Assembly (NCBI RefSeq): GCF_021458635.1
Contig: NZ_JAIRDQ010000017.1
Span: forward strand, 32,231-96,230
From: Bradyrhizobium monzae
GTDB taxonomy: Bacteria > Pseudomonadota > Alphaproteobacteria > Rhizobiales > Xanthobacteraceae
DNA: 64,000 bases
Direction: 5' to 3'
How positions within the stretch are numbered: position 1 is the first letter of the stretch; each line of letters starts with the position of its first letter. The notes below the pieces were generated by a model. It was not told the DNA's origin and did no database searches. It was given only the letters and a program-made list of their open reading frames with translations. Made by a program: the position numbers and the translations under genes. This document shows positions 34,258 through 41,889 of the stretch, one piece after another.

Positions 34258-34733
34258 ATGCCAGACGGTTCGTCTCTGTTCAACTGGATCCTCCCAAGCT
34301 CCTCACGACCATCGGCGAAGGTTACGGATTCGCCGACCTGCAGCGCGACGCCATCGCCGGGTTGACGGTCGCGGTAGTGGCACTGCCGCTCTCGATGGCG
34401 ATCGCGGTGGCTTCCGGCGTAGCCCCCGAGCGCGGGCTCTTCACCGCCATCGTCGGTGGCCTTCTCGTTTCCGCCCTCGGCGGAAGCCGATGTCAGATTG
34501 GCTTTTGGATCGGCCTGATCGGACCCCGACAAACTCTCTATAAATCCTTCACCGCCAAAGGCGGACAGAAGCGGTCAACGGTGCACCGTAGGTTCAACGC
34601 GCTGAGACGCTTCCGCAACCGCGTGGCCCATCACGAGCCGATCTTCCTACGCCCCCTGGTGCAACTGCATTCGGAAATAGACTGGGCACTCCATCACAGT
34701 CGGTTCGAGCAGGTGTCCACGACGGCGGCCTAA
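34258..34733 (+). pseudogene. Chimeric remnant: SulP transporter N-terminus joined to an Abi/HEPN-like C-terminus
   Basis: The first part is the start of a SulP sulfate-permease-type transporter (LLTTIGEGYGFADLQRDAIA, TVAVVALPLSMAIAVASGVA, GGLLVSALGGSRCQIG). It breaks off inside TM2, where GGPAGAFIV is expected. It continues in frame into FWIGLIGPRQTLYKSF and RRFRNRVAHHEPIF. The latter is the conserved R-X4-H end of Abi-like HEPN phage-resistance proteins, and a short tail stops at 34733. The natural ATG at 34258 (PDGSSLFNW) is also out of frame by one base near 34291-34293. Both pieces are truncated, so this is a deletion scar rather than a working gene. Confidence 0.75.
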
Positions 34734-34815
34734 TCGGCGTCGCCCTTCCGGAAGTCATCACGACAACGAGTCCCTATGATGCACGGCCATGGTGTTCAAA
34801 GGTTATTCTTTGCCA

Positions 34816-34838
34816 AAGATGCATACTTTATATATCTT
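34816..34838. promoter_or_regulatory. NsrR-type operator upstream of the Rrf2 gene
   Basis: A 23-base imperfect palindrome with outer arms AAGATGCATA and TATATATCTT. It matches the AAGATG(C/T)ATTT-type NsrR consensus and the site at 36241-36263. It ends 44 bases before the nsrR start, pointing to autoregulation. Confidence 0.7.
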
Positions 34839-34882
34839 AATAGCTCCATGCCGCAAGCTGCCGCAAACCGCTATTGGCCATC

Positions 34883-35311
34883 ATGCGATTGACGAACTTT
34901 TCGGACTATTGCCTTCGGGTTCTGATGTACGCCGCGGCAAGGCAGGATCGTCTCATCACGATCGAGGAGGTGTCCGAGGTCTACAAAATCTCGCGCGCCC
35001 ACCTGATGAAGGTCGCCAATACGTTGACCAAAGCCGGCTATCTAAAGGCGGTGCGCGGCCGTGCCGGTGGTCTGATGCTCGCGAAGCCACCGAGCAAGAT
35101 CGGACTCGGCGACGTGATCCGCGCCACTGAGCCTGATTTCACCCTGGTCGAATGCTTCGGTGCCGGCAACGAGTGCATCATCACGCGCAGCTGCCGTTTG
35201 CGTGGCGTCCTGCACGAAGGATTGGACGCCTTCAACGCGGTCCTCGACAAGTACACGCTGGCGGACTTGATGCTCAGGCCCAAGGACTTCGGCGTGCGAC
35301 CTGCGGCGTAA
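34883..35311 (+). CDS. nsrR: NsrR, nitric-oxide-sensing Rrf2-family repressor
   Basis: 142-aa Rrf2-family repressor. The winged helix is at the N-terminus (MRLTNFSDYCLRVLMYAA, ISRAHLMKVANTLTKAGYL). The [2Fe-2S] ligands are C91, C98 and C104 in CFGAGNECIITRSCRLRG, spaced as in NsrR rather than IscR. NO destroys the cluster and relieves repression. The ATG at 34883 is preferred over a TTG three codons earlier. NsrR-type palindromes lie before this gene and in the divergent region at 36.24 kb, which defines the probable local regulon. Confidence 0.9.
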   Translation: MRLTNFSDYCLRVLMYAAARQDRLITIEEVSEVYKISRAHLMKVANTLTKAGYLKAVRGRAGGLMLAKPPSKIGLGDVIRATEPDFTLVECFGAGNECIITRSCRLRGVLHEGLDAFNAVLDKYTLADLMLRPKDFGVRPAA

Positions 35312-35454
35312 CGGATCTGCGTCGATCGGCTACTTGCAGGATTCACACGCCGACCACAGGGGCACGCAGCGCGACCGGCGGCGACTGCCATCCAATCGCG
35401 AAGCAGACCCGTTCCGCCTCATCGTCGGGCTTACATAGTGATGTGAATCGCCTT

Positions 35455-35730
35455 TCAAGCGGACGCCTCTTCGCGGGCAGCGTCGCGCGCGAGCAGACGC
35501 AGGCGAACGCGCCATAGGTCGGGTCCCTGTTCCAGATAAGACCAGCCGCAGCGCGAGTCATAGTGCGCCTCGAGCTGCAGGCGGAGGTGCCGGGGATCGT
35601 GATCTACGACGATCTGCAGCGATTGGTCCGGCGTGAGGTGCTCCAAGAGTCGAAAGAGGATCGCGTGCCGATATTGCGGATCGATCTCGGCAACGTTGAC
35701 GACCCGCTCATCAGTGTCGGCCTCATTCAT
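35455..35730 (-). CDS. DUF2249 domain protein
   Basis: 91-aa single-domain DUF2249 protein: the NVAEIDPQYRHAILFRLLEH start, the VVDHDPRHLRLQLEAHY segment and GWSYLEQGPDLWRVRL end are characteristic. Function unknown; the family often accompanies hemerythrin-like and NO-response genes. Its start overlaps the stop of the upstream 165-aa gene (ATGA), so translation is coupled, and the pair lies downstream of an NsrR-type operator. Confidence 0.88.
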   Translation of the reverse strand: MNEADTDERVVNVAEIDPQYRHAILFRLLEHLTPDQSLQIVVDHDPRHLRLQLEAHYDSRCGWSYLEQGPDLWRVRLRLLARDAAREEASA

Positions 35731-36220
35731 GACCGGTCTCCGTGGAAGGTGCGCTCGGCGCGAATGCTGGGTGCTCGGCCTTCAATTCGATCTCGAAAAA
35801 CAGCATTTCGATGTGGCGAATCAGCCGTTCTGCGCGGCTCGACTCCAGCAATCTGTACAGAGCGGCCTGGAAGTAAGGCTTGAGGATTCTTCCGGTGATG
35901 CCGCGCTCCGCGCACACGAGATCGACGATGTTTTGTGCCAGCGGAGAAAGTCGATCGCCTGTCGTCGCCTGATCGAGAATCGCCTCGAGTGCGTGTTCTA
36001 CTTGGGTCCAGTTCGCGCCCGAAATGTGTGTCAGCACGTTGTTGATGTGGGAATGCGCGCGAAAGGCAGCGAAGATCCGGAACGCGAGCTCGGCCGCGGA
36101 AAGCTGCGTGCCCGTGTCGGGATTGCAGGGCATCGTGCACGGAGAGAGCCCTTGGGAGAGGGCCGGGTTCTGTGTTGGGCGAGCCTCTGCTTGGATTTCC
36201 AATCGAACGGGAATGGTCAC
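35723..36220 (-). CDS. Unrecognised 165-aa protein of the NsrR locus
   Basis: I do not recognise a family. After a Gln/Pro-rich N-terminus of about 35 residues, the rest is predicted helical (AELAFRIFAAFRAHSHINNV, LKPYFQAALYRLLESSRAER, LIRHIEMLFFEIELKAEHP) with several His and Glu residues that might bind metal. It is the first gene after the NsrR-type operator on the minus strand, 20 bases away, and is coupled to the DUF2249 gene. A nitrosative-stress role is inferred from context only. Confidence 0.75.
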   Translation of the reverse strand: MTIPVRLEIQAEARPTQNPALSQGLSPCTMPCNPDTGTQLSAAELAFRIFAAFRAHSHINNVLTHISGANWTQVEHALEAILDQATTGDRLSPLAQNIVDLVCAERGITGRILKPYFQAALYRLLESSRAERLIRHIEMLFFEIELKAEHPAFAPSAPSTETGHE

Positions 36221-36240
36221 GGGTTGACCTCAGTAGCTAT

Positions 36241-36263
36241 AAGATATATTTTTAATGTATCTT
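36241..36263. promoter_or_regulatory. NsrR-type operator in the divergent promoter region
   Basis: A 23-base palindrome with arms AAGATATATT and AATGTATCTT and identical length and outer bases to the site before nsrR. It is 20 bases from the minus-strand start at 36220 and 30 bases from the plus-strand start at 36294, so one repressor dimer could block both promoters. Confidence 0.78.
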
Positions 36264-36293
36264 TCTTATGATGCTTCGACAAGGGGAAATGCG

Positions 36294-36674
36294 ATGGCCG
36301 AGAGCCGTGAGGAGACTCGCTCCCAGCCGCTCTCCGAAGGCGCGATCGAGTTCCGCGACGACACGTTCGTGGTCGATGCGGCGATCATCGGCGAGCTTTT
36401 GCATCTGCCGGCCTCGCGCGTTCAGATCCTGATGCGCTCGGGAAAGATAACGAGTGTCTGCGAACGCGGAGTCGACGAGCACGCCGGCGAATTCCGCCTC
36501 AGCTTCTTCTACCGCAATCGACGTGCCCGGCTCAGCACAGACCGGAAGGGTCGCATCCTTCGTAGGTCGGCCATCGATTTCGGCGACCATCCGATTCCGG
36601 ACGCGCCACGTCGACCAGTCACCCAGGACGAGGATCCGGTCGACCCAAGCCCCGCAGCAGGAGAGAGCAGATGA
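36294..36674 (+). CDS. DUF6522 family protein
   Basis: 126-aa protein resembling DUF6522: IEFRDDTFVVDAAIIGELLH, a helix-turn segment ASRVQILMRSGKITSVCERG, and the FRLSFFYRNRRARL strand, followed by a polar tail. No function is known to me; the middle resembles a small DNA-binding or dimerisation unit. The start at 36294 has AGGGGAA upstream; the ATG at 36255 lies inside the NsrR operator. The stop overlaps ATGA at 36671, a coupled start for the next gene. Confidence 0.78.
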   Translation: MAESREETRSQPLSEGAIEFRDDTFVVDAAIIGELLHLPASRVQILMRSGKITSVCERGVDEHAGEFRLSFFYRNRRARLSTDRKGRILRRSAIDFGDHPIPDAPRRPVTQDEDPVDPSPAAGESR

Positions 36675-36732
36675 GCGATGTTCATTCCACACAAGGCATG
36701 GAATTGCCGGGCACCGAACTCGAGTGGCAAAG

Positions 36733-37497
36733 ATGCCGGGGCACTGGCTGCTTGCCCGTCTCGGCAAGCGCGTGTTGCGCCCCGGTGGCCTCACGCTGAC
36801 GCGCGCTCTGCTCGACGGCCTGGCCATCGGCCGAGACGACGAGGTCGTGGAGTTCGCGCCGGGGCTCGGCGTGACGGCGCGCATGATCCTGCAACGCAGG
36901 CCGCGGCATTACACCGCAATCGAGCGGGACAAAAAGGCAGCGCAATGGACGCGCAGGCAGCTCCCGTTGGATCCGGAGATCACGGTTGTGGTGGGGAGGG
37001 CCGACCAGACATCACTTCCGGCGGCTTCCGCGTCCGTCGTCATCGGCGAGGCGATGTTGAGCATGCAAACCGGCGAGTACAAGCGCTTGATCGCGGCCGA
37101 GGCCTTCCGGCTGCTCCGCCGCGGCGGCCGCTACGGCATTCACGAACTCGCGATCGTACCAGGCGACATGCCGGCCGACGAAAAGCGCGAAATCGATCGG
37201 CAGCTCTCGTCCGCCATTCACGTCGGCGCCCGCCCGCTCCCAATTCAAGAGTGGAAAGCTCTGCTGGAAGGCGTCGGCTTCCGGGTCGTCGCCACAGACC
37301 TTGCCCCGATGCACCTGCTCCGTCCACTGCGGCTCCTTCAGGACGAAGGCGTCGTGGGCACGCTGCGGCTTGCGAAGAATCTCCTTTTTGACGGCCCGGC
37401 CCGTCGGCGGGTTCTCGCGATGCGACAGGTGTTCGAACGTTATCAGCGGAACTTGAACGCAGTCTACCTTGTTGCTCAGAAGGACAACACGTCCTGA
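36733..37497 (+). CDS. Class I SAM-dependent methyltransferase (N-terminus probably frameshifted)
   Basis: As written, 254 aa from 36733. The SAM fold is clear: VVEFAPGLGVTARMIL (motif I), a YTAIERDKKAA acidic loop, ASVVIGEAMLSMQ, and GGRYGIHELAIVPGD. The native start is probably ATG 36671, which overlaps the DUF6522 stop and encodes MSDVHSTQGMELPGTELEWQ. That frame runs out of register at the AAA run 36729-36731; one more A would join it to KMPGHWLLARLGKR. Substrate unknown; the C-terminal half resembles small-molecule or sterol-type methyltransferases. It is the second gene of the plus-strand NsrR-linked operon. Confidence 0.82.
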   Translation: MPGHWLLARLGKRVLRPGGLTLTRALLDGLAIGRDDEVVEFAPGLGVTARMILQRRPRHYTAIERDKKAAQWTRRQLPLDPEITVVVGRADQTSLPAASASVVIGEAMLSMQTGEYKRLIAAEAFRLLRRGGRYGIHELAIVPGDMPADEKREIDRQLSSAIHVGARPLPIQEWKALLEGVGFRVVATDLAPMHLLRPLRLLQDEGVVGTLRLAKNLLFDGPARRRVLAMRQVFERYQRNLNAVYLVAQKDNTS

Positions 37498-37514
37498 ACC
37501 GACCGGTGCACCTC

Positions 37515-37925
37515 ATGGAAGAGCACTCCCAGTTGGCCGAGCGGATTCTCGAATCGACGGCCGATGCGCTGATTTGCGCCGATCGCTCCGGCACGATCGC
37601 CCGCTGGAATTCCGCCGCCACAGCGTTGTTCGGCTATTCTGCGGAAGAGGCGCTTGGCCAAAGCCTCGATCTGATCATTCCCGAGCATCTGCGGCCTGCG
37701 CACTGGCGCGGCTTCGAGACCGCGATGACCAAGGGAGCCATGAAGCTGCAGGGCCGTCCCACGCTAACCCGCGGCTTGCACAAGAGCGGACGCAAGCTCT
37801 ACGTCGAGATGACATTCGCGATCGTCAAGGACGGTGCCGCGGGCGAAGTGCTCGGCTCGGTCGCCGTGGCGCGGGACGTGACCGAGCGCGTGGAGCGAGA
37901 GCGTGCCGCGGCCCGCGCTTCGTGA
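37515..37925 (+). CDS. Stand-alone PAS domain protein
   Basis: 136-aa protein consisting of one PAS/PAC domain: LAERILESTADALICADRSG, IARWNSAATALFGYSAEEAL, SLDLIIPEHLRPAHW and a closing GSVAVARDVTERVERE. There is no kinase, cyclase or HTH output, so it would act by protein interaction, possibly binding a ligand or heme. It starts 17 bases after the methyltransferase stop; a GTG at 37506 is an alternative start. It is the third gene of the NsrR-linked operon. Confidence 0.82.
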   Translation: MEEHSQLAERILESTADALICADRSGTIARWNSAATALFGYSAEEALGQSLDLIIPEHLRPAHWRGFETAMTKGAMKLQGRPTLTRGLHKSGRKLYVEMTFAIVKDGAAGEVLGSVAVARDVTERVERERAAARAS

Positions 37926-38010
37926 GACCCTCCGAAGGGCCGTTTCCGGCTCCTTGGCGATGGCCCAGGTAGCGCGAACGACGGTTGCGGCGTACGCAAA
38001 GGTTGACAGC

Positions 38011-38026
38011 AATTGGTGAGCCAATT
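38011..38026. promoter_or_regulatory. Short perfect palindrome
   Basis: AATTGGTGAGCCAATT, two 6-bp arms around four bases, lies about 130 bases before the small zinc-ribbon gene. It may be an operator; no regulator can be named. Confidence 0.3.
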
Positions 38027-38155
38027 CTTAAGCACCTGCCTGAGAAGGATTTACTCCAGACGATGAACGCAGGAGTTGCCAGGACGTCTTCGCGAGCAGG
38101 GCGGGAGGCCGGGACCGGTCACAATTTCTGCGCGCAGGTTTGCGATGGAGCGGAG

Positions 38156-38356
38156 ATGGCCTTGGTCATGTTTCGCTGTCCGAGCACCGGCTCGAATGTA
38201 CGTCGATGGATCGAGGACGGCCCCGAGGGCTCGCCGGAATCTTTCGTGCCGATGGACTGCCCCGTGTGCGCGGGCGTCCACTTCGCCAATCGACACACAA
38301 GCGAAGTCTTTGATAACGGCGAAGCCCGTGGAGACGAACCTGAACCTGACCGGTAG
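38156..38356 (+). CDS. Small zinc-ribbon-like protein (copy D, paralogue of copy A)
   Basis: 66-aa protein with FRCPSTGSNVRRW at the start and MDCPVCAGVHFANRHT near the end. It is similar over most of its length to the protein at 13541-13762, with only three cysteines kept in the shared positions. An in-frame ATG at 38063 would extend it. Function unknown; the CPxC motif suggests metal binding. Confidence 0.6.
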   Translation: MALVMFRCPSTGSNVRRWIEDGPEGSPESFVPMDCPVCAGVHFANRHTSEVFDNGEARGDEPEPDR

Positions 38357-38719
38357 GCCTATGCGGCCTCGGGTGCGCGCGCTCCCTCGAAACGGATCCG
38401 ATGCGCTTGTCCTTCCGCCACACGACGACCGCCGGCCGCGACGAGTGCTCGGTCTCGATGACCAGGGAAAACCGTTCTGGGATCCCGACGGGAGAAGTTA
38501 CGTCGATGGGTGGGTGTGGCGGCAAGGGCGGAGGAACGAACGCGTTGACGTCTTCGTCGCGGTAACGCGTTCTGATGTACCGTGATCTTTAATTGGAGCG
38601 GTTTCCTAAAGAAAAGAGCAGAATTCTTGTTTAGTGTGCGACTCTAATTAGGCCGCGTACTCATAAACTCGTACTCCTAAACTCGTCAGTTCCGCTTACG
38701 AACAGTCCGCTCAGACCAA

Positions 38720-39661
38720 TCAGCTCACGCCAACCAGCGCCTTACAGACCTTCCGGCTGGCCTCTTGAAATAATTTGACGGCACCTCCGGCCCGTCGTCC
38801 CTTCAAGGTGATCGAGGCTATCGGCGCGGAAGTATCGCCAAGATCGACGTTCAGCGCGCGCAGCCATGAGCTACTTGATCGCATTCTGAGTATCTGCATT
38901 GGCAACAGGGTTATAAATCGGCTGCTCGCCAACAGATTTAGCCGCATGTAGATTGAAATTGTGGTGACCGTCGTTGGCGGAAGCGGCAGGTTATGTCGCC
39001 GAAATAGCTCGGCGCCGGTACGCCCCAAAAAAGTATCGGGCGGCGAGAGCGTCCATTGCTCTTGCATTAGTTCTGCGAGTTTCAATTTCTTCCTCGATCG
39101 CAGGAGCGGATGCCGTCGCTCCGCCATCACCGCAAGGGAGGATCTAAAGAGCACCTCCGCGGACAAATCATCGGCGGCCGGTAACGGCGACCATCGCGTT
39201 ATGGCCAGATCAAGAATTCTCTGGCGCAGAGCATGCTCCAGCGCATCCCGATCGCCTATCGTGATATGATACCTGATGCCCGGATATCTGCGGACGACAT
39301 GTCCGATAATTTCCGTAACGATAGCGGTGACCGGCTCGGTTGTACCGATCGCAACGAACCCTTGCGCCGGATCCGACCTTTGCACAATCTCGGTAACACC
39401 TAGCTTTATTTCGTCGAAGACGACGCGCGTGCGATCGACAAGAAGACGACCGCATTCGGTAAGTTCAACTCCGCGCGAAGTGCGATCCAGCAGCGCAGCT
39501 CCGACGGCATGCTCCATCTCGGTGATAGCTTTGGAGATCGCCGGCTGCGACAAACCGAGACGGCGAGATGCCTTGGCCATGCTGCCGACCTCTGCGACGG
39601 TCTGCAGCGTATGCAGATCCTTGAGGCGTAGGCGTCGGCTGATGCGGTCGTGCCACTGCAT
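38720..39661 (-). CDS. LysR-family transcriptional regulator
   Basis: 313-aa LysR regulator. The N-terminal HTH (LKDLHTLQTVAEVGSMAKAS, RRLGLSQPAISKAITEMEHA) and the periplasmic-binding-fold effector domain (residues about 95-300) are intact. It is divergent from a Bug-type solute-binding protein gene. A 10-bp inverted repeat in the intergenic region is a plausible operator. The effector is unknown but probably a carboxylate or aromatic compound linked to the divergent genes. Confidence 0.9.
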   Translation of the reverse strand: MQWHDRISRRLRLKDLHTLQTVAEVGSMAKASRRLGLSQPAISKAITEMEHAVGAALLDRTSRGVELTECGRLLVDRTRVVFDEIKLGVTEIVQRSDPAQGFVAIGTTEPVTAIVTEIIGHVVRRYPGIRYHITIGDRDALEHALRQRILDLAITRWSPLPAADDLSAEVLFRSSLAVMAERRHPLLRSRKKLKLAELMQEQWTLSPPDTFLGRTGAELFRRHNLPLPPTTVTTISIYMRLNLLASSRFITLLPMQILRMRSSSSWLRALNVDLGDTSAPIASITLKGRRAGGAVKLFQEASRKVCKALVGVS

Positions 39662-39678
39662 GGGTATTCACCTCACGT

Positions 39679-39713
39679 TATAGCCCGATAGGAAAATACA
39701 ATTTCGGGTTATA
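39679..39713. promoter_or_regulatory. Inverted repeat, candidate LysR operator
   Basis: TATAGCCCGA and TCGGGTTATA (9 of 10 positions complementary) are separated by 15 bases, between the LysR start and the divergent solute-binding protein. The total length of 35 bases and the position suit a LysR-type site. Confidence 0.45.
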
Positions 39714-39790
39714 GCGCTGTTGCTTCAGAATAGCGAGATGGAAAGCTGGCCGGATCATCGCCCTGCTGTCCCAAGCACATGGAGAACGCC

Positions 39791-40756
39791 ATGCAGCCTT
39801 ACTCGCGTCGCGCCATACTGGCCGGGTTTTCGGCTCTGGCTCTTCCGCTACCCACTATTGCTGCCGACGAGCCGCTGAAGATCGTGTTTCCATTCGCGCC
39901 TGGTGGGTCGGGAGATTCGATCGCCCGGCTGTTTGCCGAGCAGCTCCATATCAGGTTCGGCAAGGTGGCGATTGTAGAGAACCTTGCTGGCGCTGGCGGG
40001 CGCATCGGCGCTCAGGCGGTCAAGAATGCCGCACCGGGAGAGGAGGAAGTGCTATTTGCTTCCGCTTCGCAATTCACACTTCAGCCCCATCTCTTCAGGA
40101 GCCTGGGATATGATGCGGAGCACGACTTTGTGCCACTTTCGCAGGTGATGACGGTCGATCTCGCTCTGGCGGTCAGCGGGAAGCTACCTATCCATTCGGT
40201 GCACGAACTCATCGACTGGATGAAGGCCAATCCCGAACAGGCCGTGTACGGCTCGCCGGGAGCAGGTACAGCGCCTCATTTCATCTGCGGCGAGTTTGGC
40301 CGGACCACAGGCCTGAACCTGCGCCACACGCCCTATAAGGGTACGCCTGCTGCCCTCCCAGATGTGCTGGCCGGCCGGGTCCCGATGTATATGGCGTTTG
40401 TTTCTGAACTCCTGGAGCAACACAGGGGCGGTGGCATACGCATCATCGCCACCGCAGCCGCTGCGCGATCTTCCTTCCTGCCCGAGACCGCAACTCTGAA
40501 AGAGAGCGGGATCGATATCGACGCAGCCGGCTGGTTCGCATTCTATGCGGCTGCGCATTCCTCGCGTGAGTTCGTTGAACACGTGGGAAAGGAGATCATT
40601 GCAATCGGGAGCAATCCCACAGTGCGTGCAAAGATTCATGCCATGGGGTGCGAACCGACAGGAACGACATCGGACGAACTTAAACACATCCAGCGCGCTG
40701 AGTTCGAACGCTGGGGACCGATCGTCAAGGCGTCAGGATTCCCGATCGAAGGCTAG
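39791..40756 (+). CDS. Bug/TctC-family periplasmic solute-binding protein
   Basis: 321-aa exported protein with a Tat-like signal (SRRAILAGFSALALPLPTIA). The conserved beginning LKIVFPFAPGGSGDSIARLF, the VENLAGAGGRIGAQ loop and YKGTPAALPDVLAGRV identify the tripartite tricarboxylate transporter substrate-binding family. No TctA or TctB partner is nearby, as is common for orphan Bug proteins. The start at 39791 has GGAGAA upstream; ATG 39779 is less likely. It is followed nine bases later by an O-methyltransferase. Confidence 0.88.
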   Translation: MQPYSRRAILAGFSALALPLPTIAADEPLKIVFPFAPGGSGDSIARLFAEQLHIRFGKVAIVENLAGAGGRIGAQAVKNAAPGEEEVLFASASQFTLQPHLFRSLGYDAEHDFVPLSQVMTVDLALAVSGKLPIHSVHELIDWMKANPEQAVYGSPGAGTAPHFICGEFGRTTGLNLRHTPYKGTPAALPDVLAGRVPMYMAFVSELLEQHRGGGIRIIATAAAARSSFLPETATLKESGIDIDAAGWFAFYAAAHSSREFVEHVGKEIIAIGSNPTVRAKIHAMGCEPTGTTSDELKHIQRAEFERWGPIVKASGFPIEG

Positions 40757-40764
40757 AGCGGCAC

Positions 40765-41778
40765 ATGACCACCGATCTCCGCGAAAAGTTGCTGGATCTT
40801 GTTCAATCGCACCGCGTGACGGCGGTGATCTATGTTGCTGCCCGGCTGGGCCTCGCTGAGTTGCTGCGCGACGGACCGCGAACGGTCGACGAACTCGCGA
40901 GCCGAACCCACACCGAAAGGGACGCACTTGCCCGCTTGCTCGTCGCTCTCTCGACCGTCGGCATCTGTTCTCGCGTCGGTGAAGGCCGCTACTTGCTAAA
41001 CGAACTGGGGGCCGGGCTCGACGGTGCTGCGGGACGATCATTCAAGAACTGGATCATTTTTGAAGGTTCCATGCTGACTAGAAGGTGGGATGGTCTTCTG
41101 GATTCGATCATGTCGGGCAAGACGGCTTCCCAACTTCAGGACGTCGACGACAATTTCGACTTAATGGCGCGCTCGCCAGAGCAGGTGCGGATATTCAATG
41201 AAGCCATGACAGACCTGACACGGCTGGTAACACACGATCTGCTGCAGGCCTACGACTTCGGCACTATCACCCACTTGATGGACGTCGGAGGCGGCTCCGG
41301 GGAGCTCATGGGCGCGGTGGCGAGAGCACATTCAACCATGAGAGGAACAGTTTTCGATCTGGCGAGATGCGCCGACGCCGCCAACCAGCACTTCGGGCGC
41401 CTCGGAATCTCGGACCGCGTCGACTTTGTTGCAGGCGATTTCTTTCGCGCGGTGCCTGCAGTGGCCGATGCGATCATCTTGAAAAGCATTATTCACGATT
41501 GGGATGATGAGCGCGGCCGCATCATTTTGGAAAACTGCCGCAAAGCGCTTTCCCAAAACGGCAGGCTGCTATTAGTCGAACGTGCGATGCCGGAATTGCC
41601 CGGTACCGATGAGGCGAGTAGGTCGTGCGCGATGAGCGATTTGAACATGCTGCGCGGTCCAGGCGGACGGGAACGGACGGAAAGCGAATATGGTCGGCTT
41701 CTGACGGAGAGTGGCTTCCGTCCCATCGCGGCTGTCCGCGCCGGCCGCTTTAATCTGACCGAGTCGCGGCTTTGTTGA
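40765..41778 (+). CDS. Plant-type O-methyltransferase (SAM-dependent)
   Basis: 337-aa methyltransferase. A winged-helix dimerisation domain (residues about 10-95: VIYVAARLGLAELLRDGPRT, TERDALARLLVAL) precedes the catalytic fold with LMDVGGGSGELMGAV (motif I), VDFVAGDFF, and the catalytic base region KSIIHDWDDERG. It probably methylates a phenolic or polyketide hydroxyl. It is co-directional with the Bug protein 9 bases upstream. The gene ends just before the IS5 remnant; the C-terminus (FNLTESRLC) looks near native. Confidence 0.87.
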   Translation: MTTDLREKLLDLVQSHRVTAVIYVAARLGLAELLRDGPRTVDELASRTHTERDALARLLVALSTVGICSRVGEGRYLLNELGAGLDGAAGRSFKNWIIFEGSMLTRRWDGLLDSIMSGKTASQLQDVDDNFDLMARSPEQVRIFNEAMTDLTRLVTHDLLQAYDFGTITHLMDVGGGSGELMGAVARAHSTMRGTVFDLARCADAANQHFGRLGISDRVDFVAGDFFRAVPAVADAIILKSIIHDWDDERGRIILENCRKALSQNGRLLLVERAMPELPGTDEASRSCAMSDLNMLRGPGGRERTESEYGRLLTESGFRPIAAVRAGRFNLTESRLC

Positions 41779-41889
41779 AACTTGGAAGCCGGCCGCGGCG
41801 ATGCGGCAGAGGCCGACAAACACGCCGCAACGAGCATTGCGTTTGGCCGGGGTACCATGATTAAAACACTCAAACTTGGGGCTCGAATC

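Noticed and set aside
38076..38585. A 169-residue plus frame around the small zinc-ribbon gene
   Set aside because: It is mostly the off-frame shadow of the zinc-ribbon gene. The last 70 residues could be a small protein but lack support.
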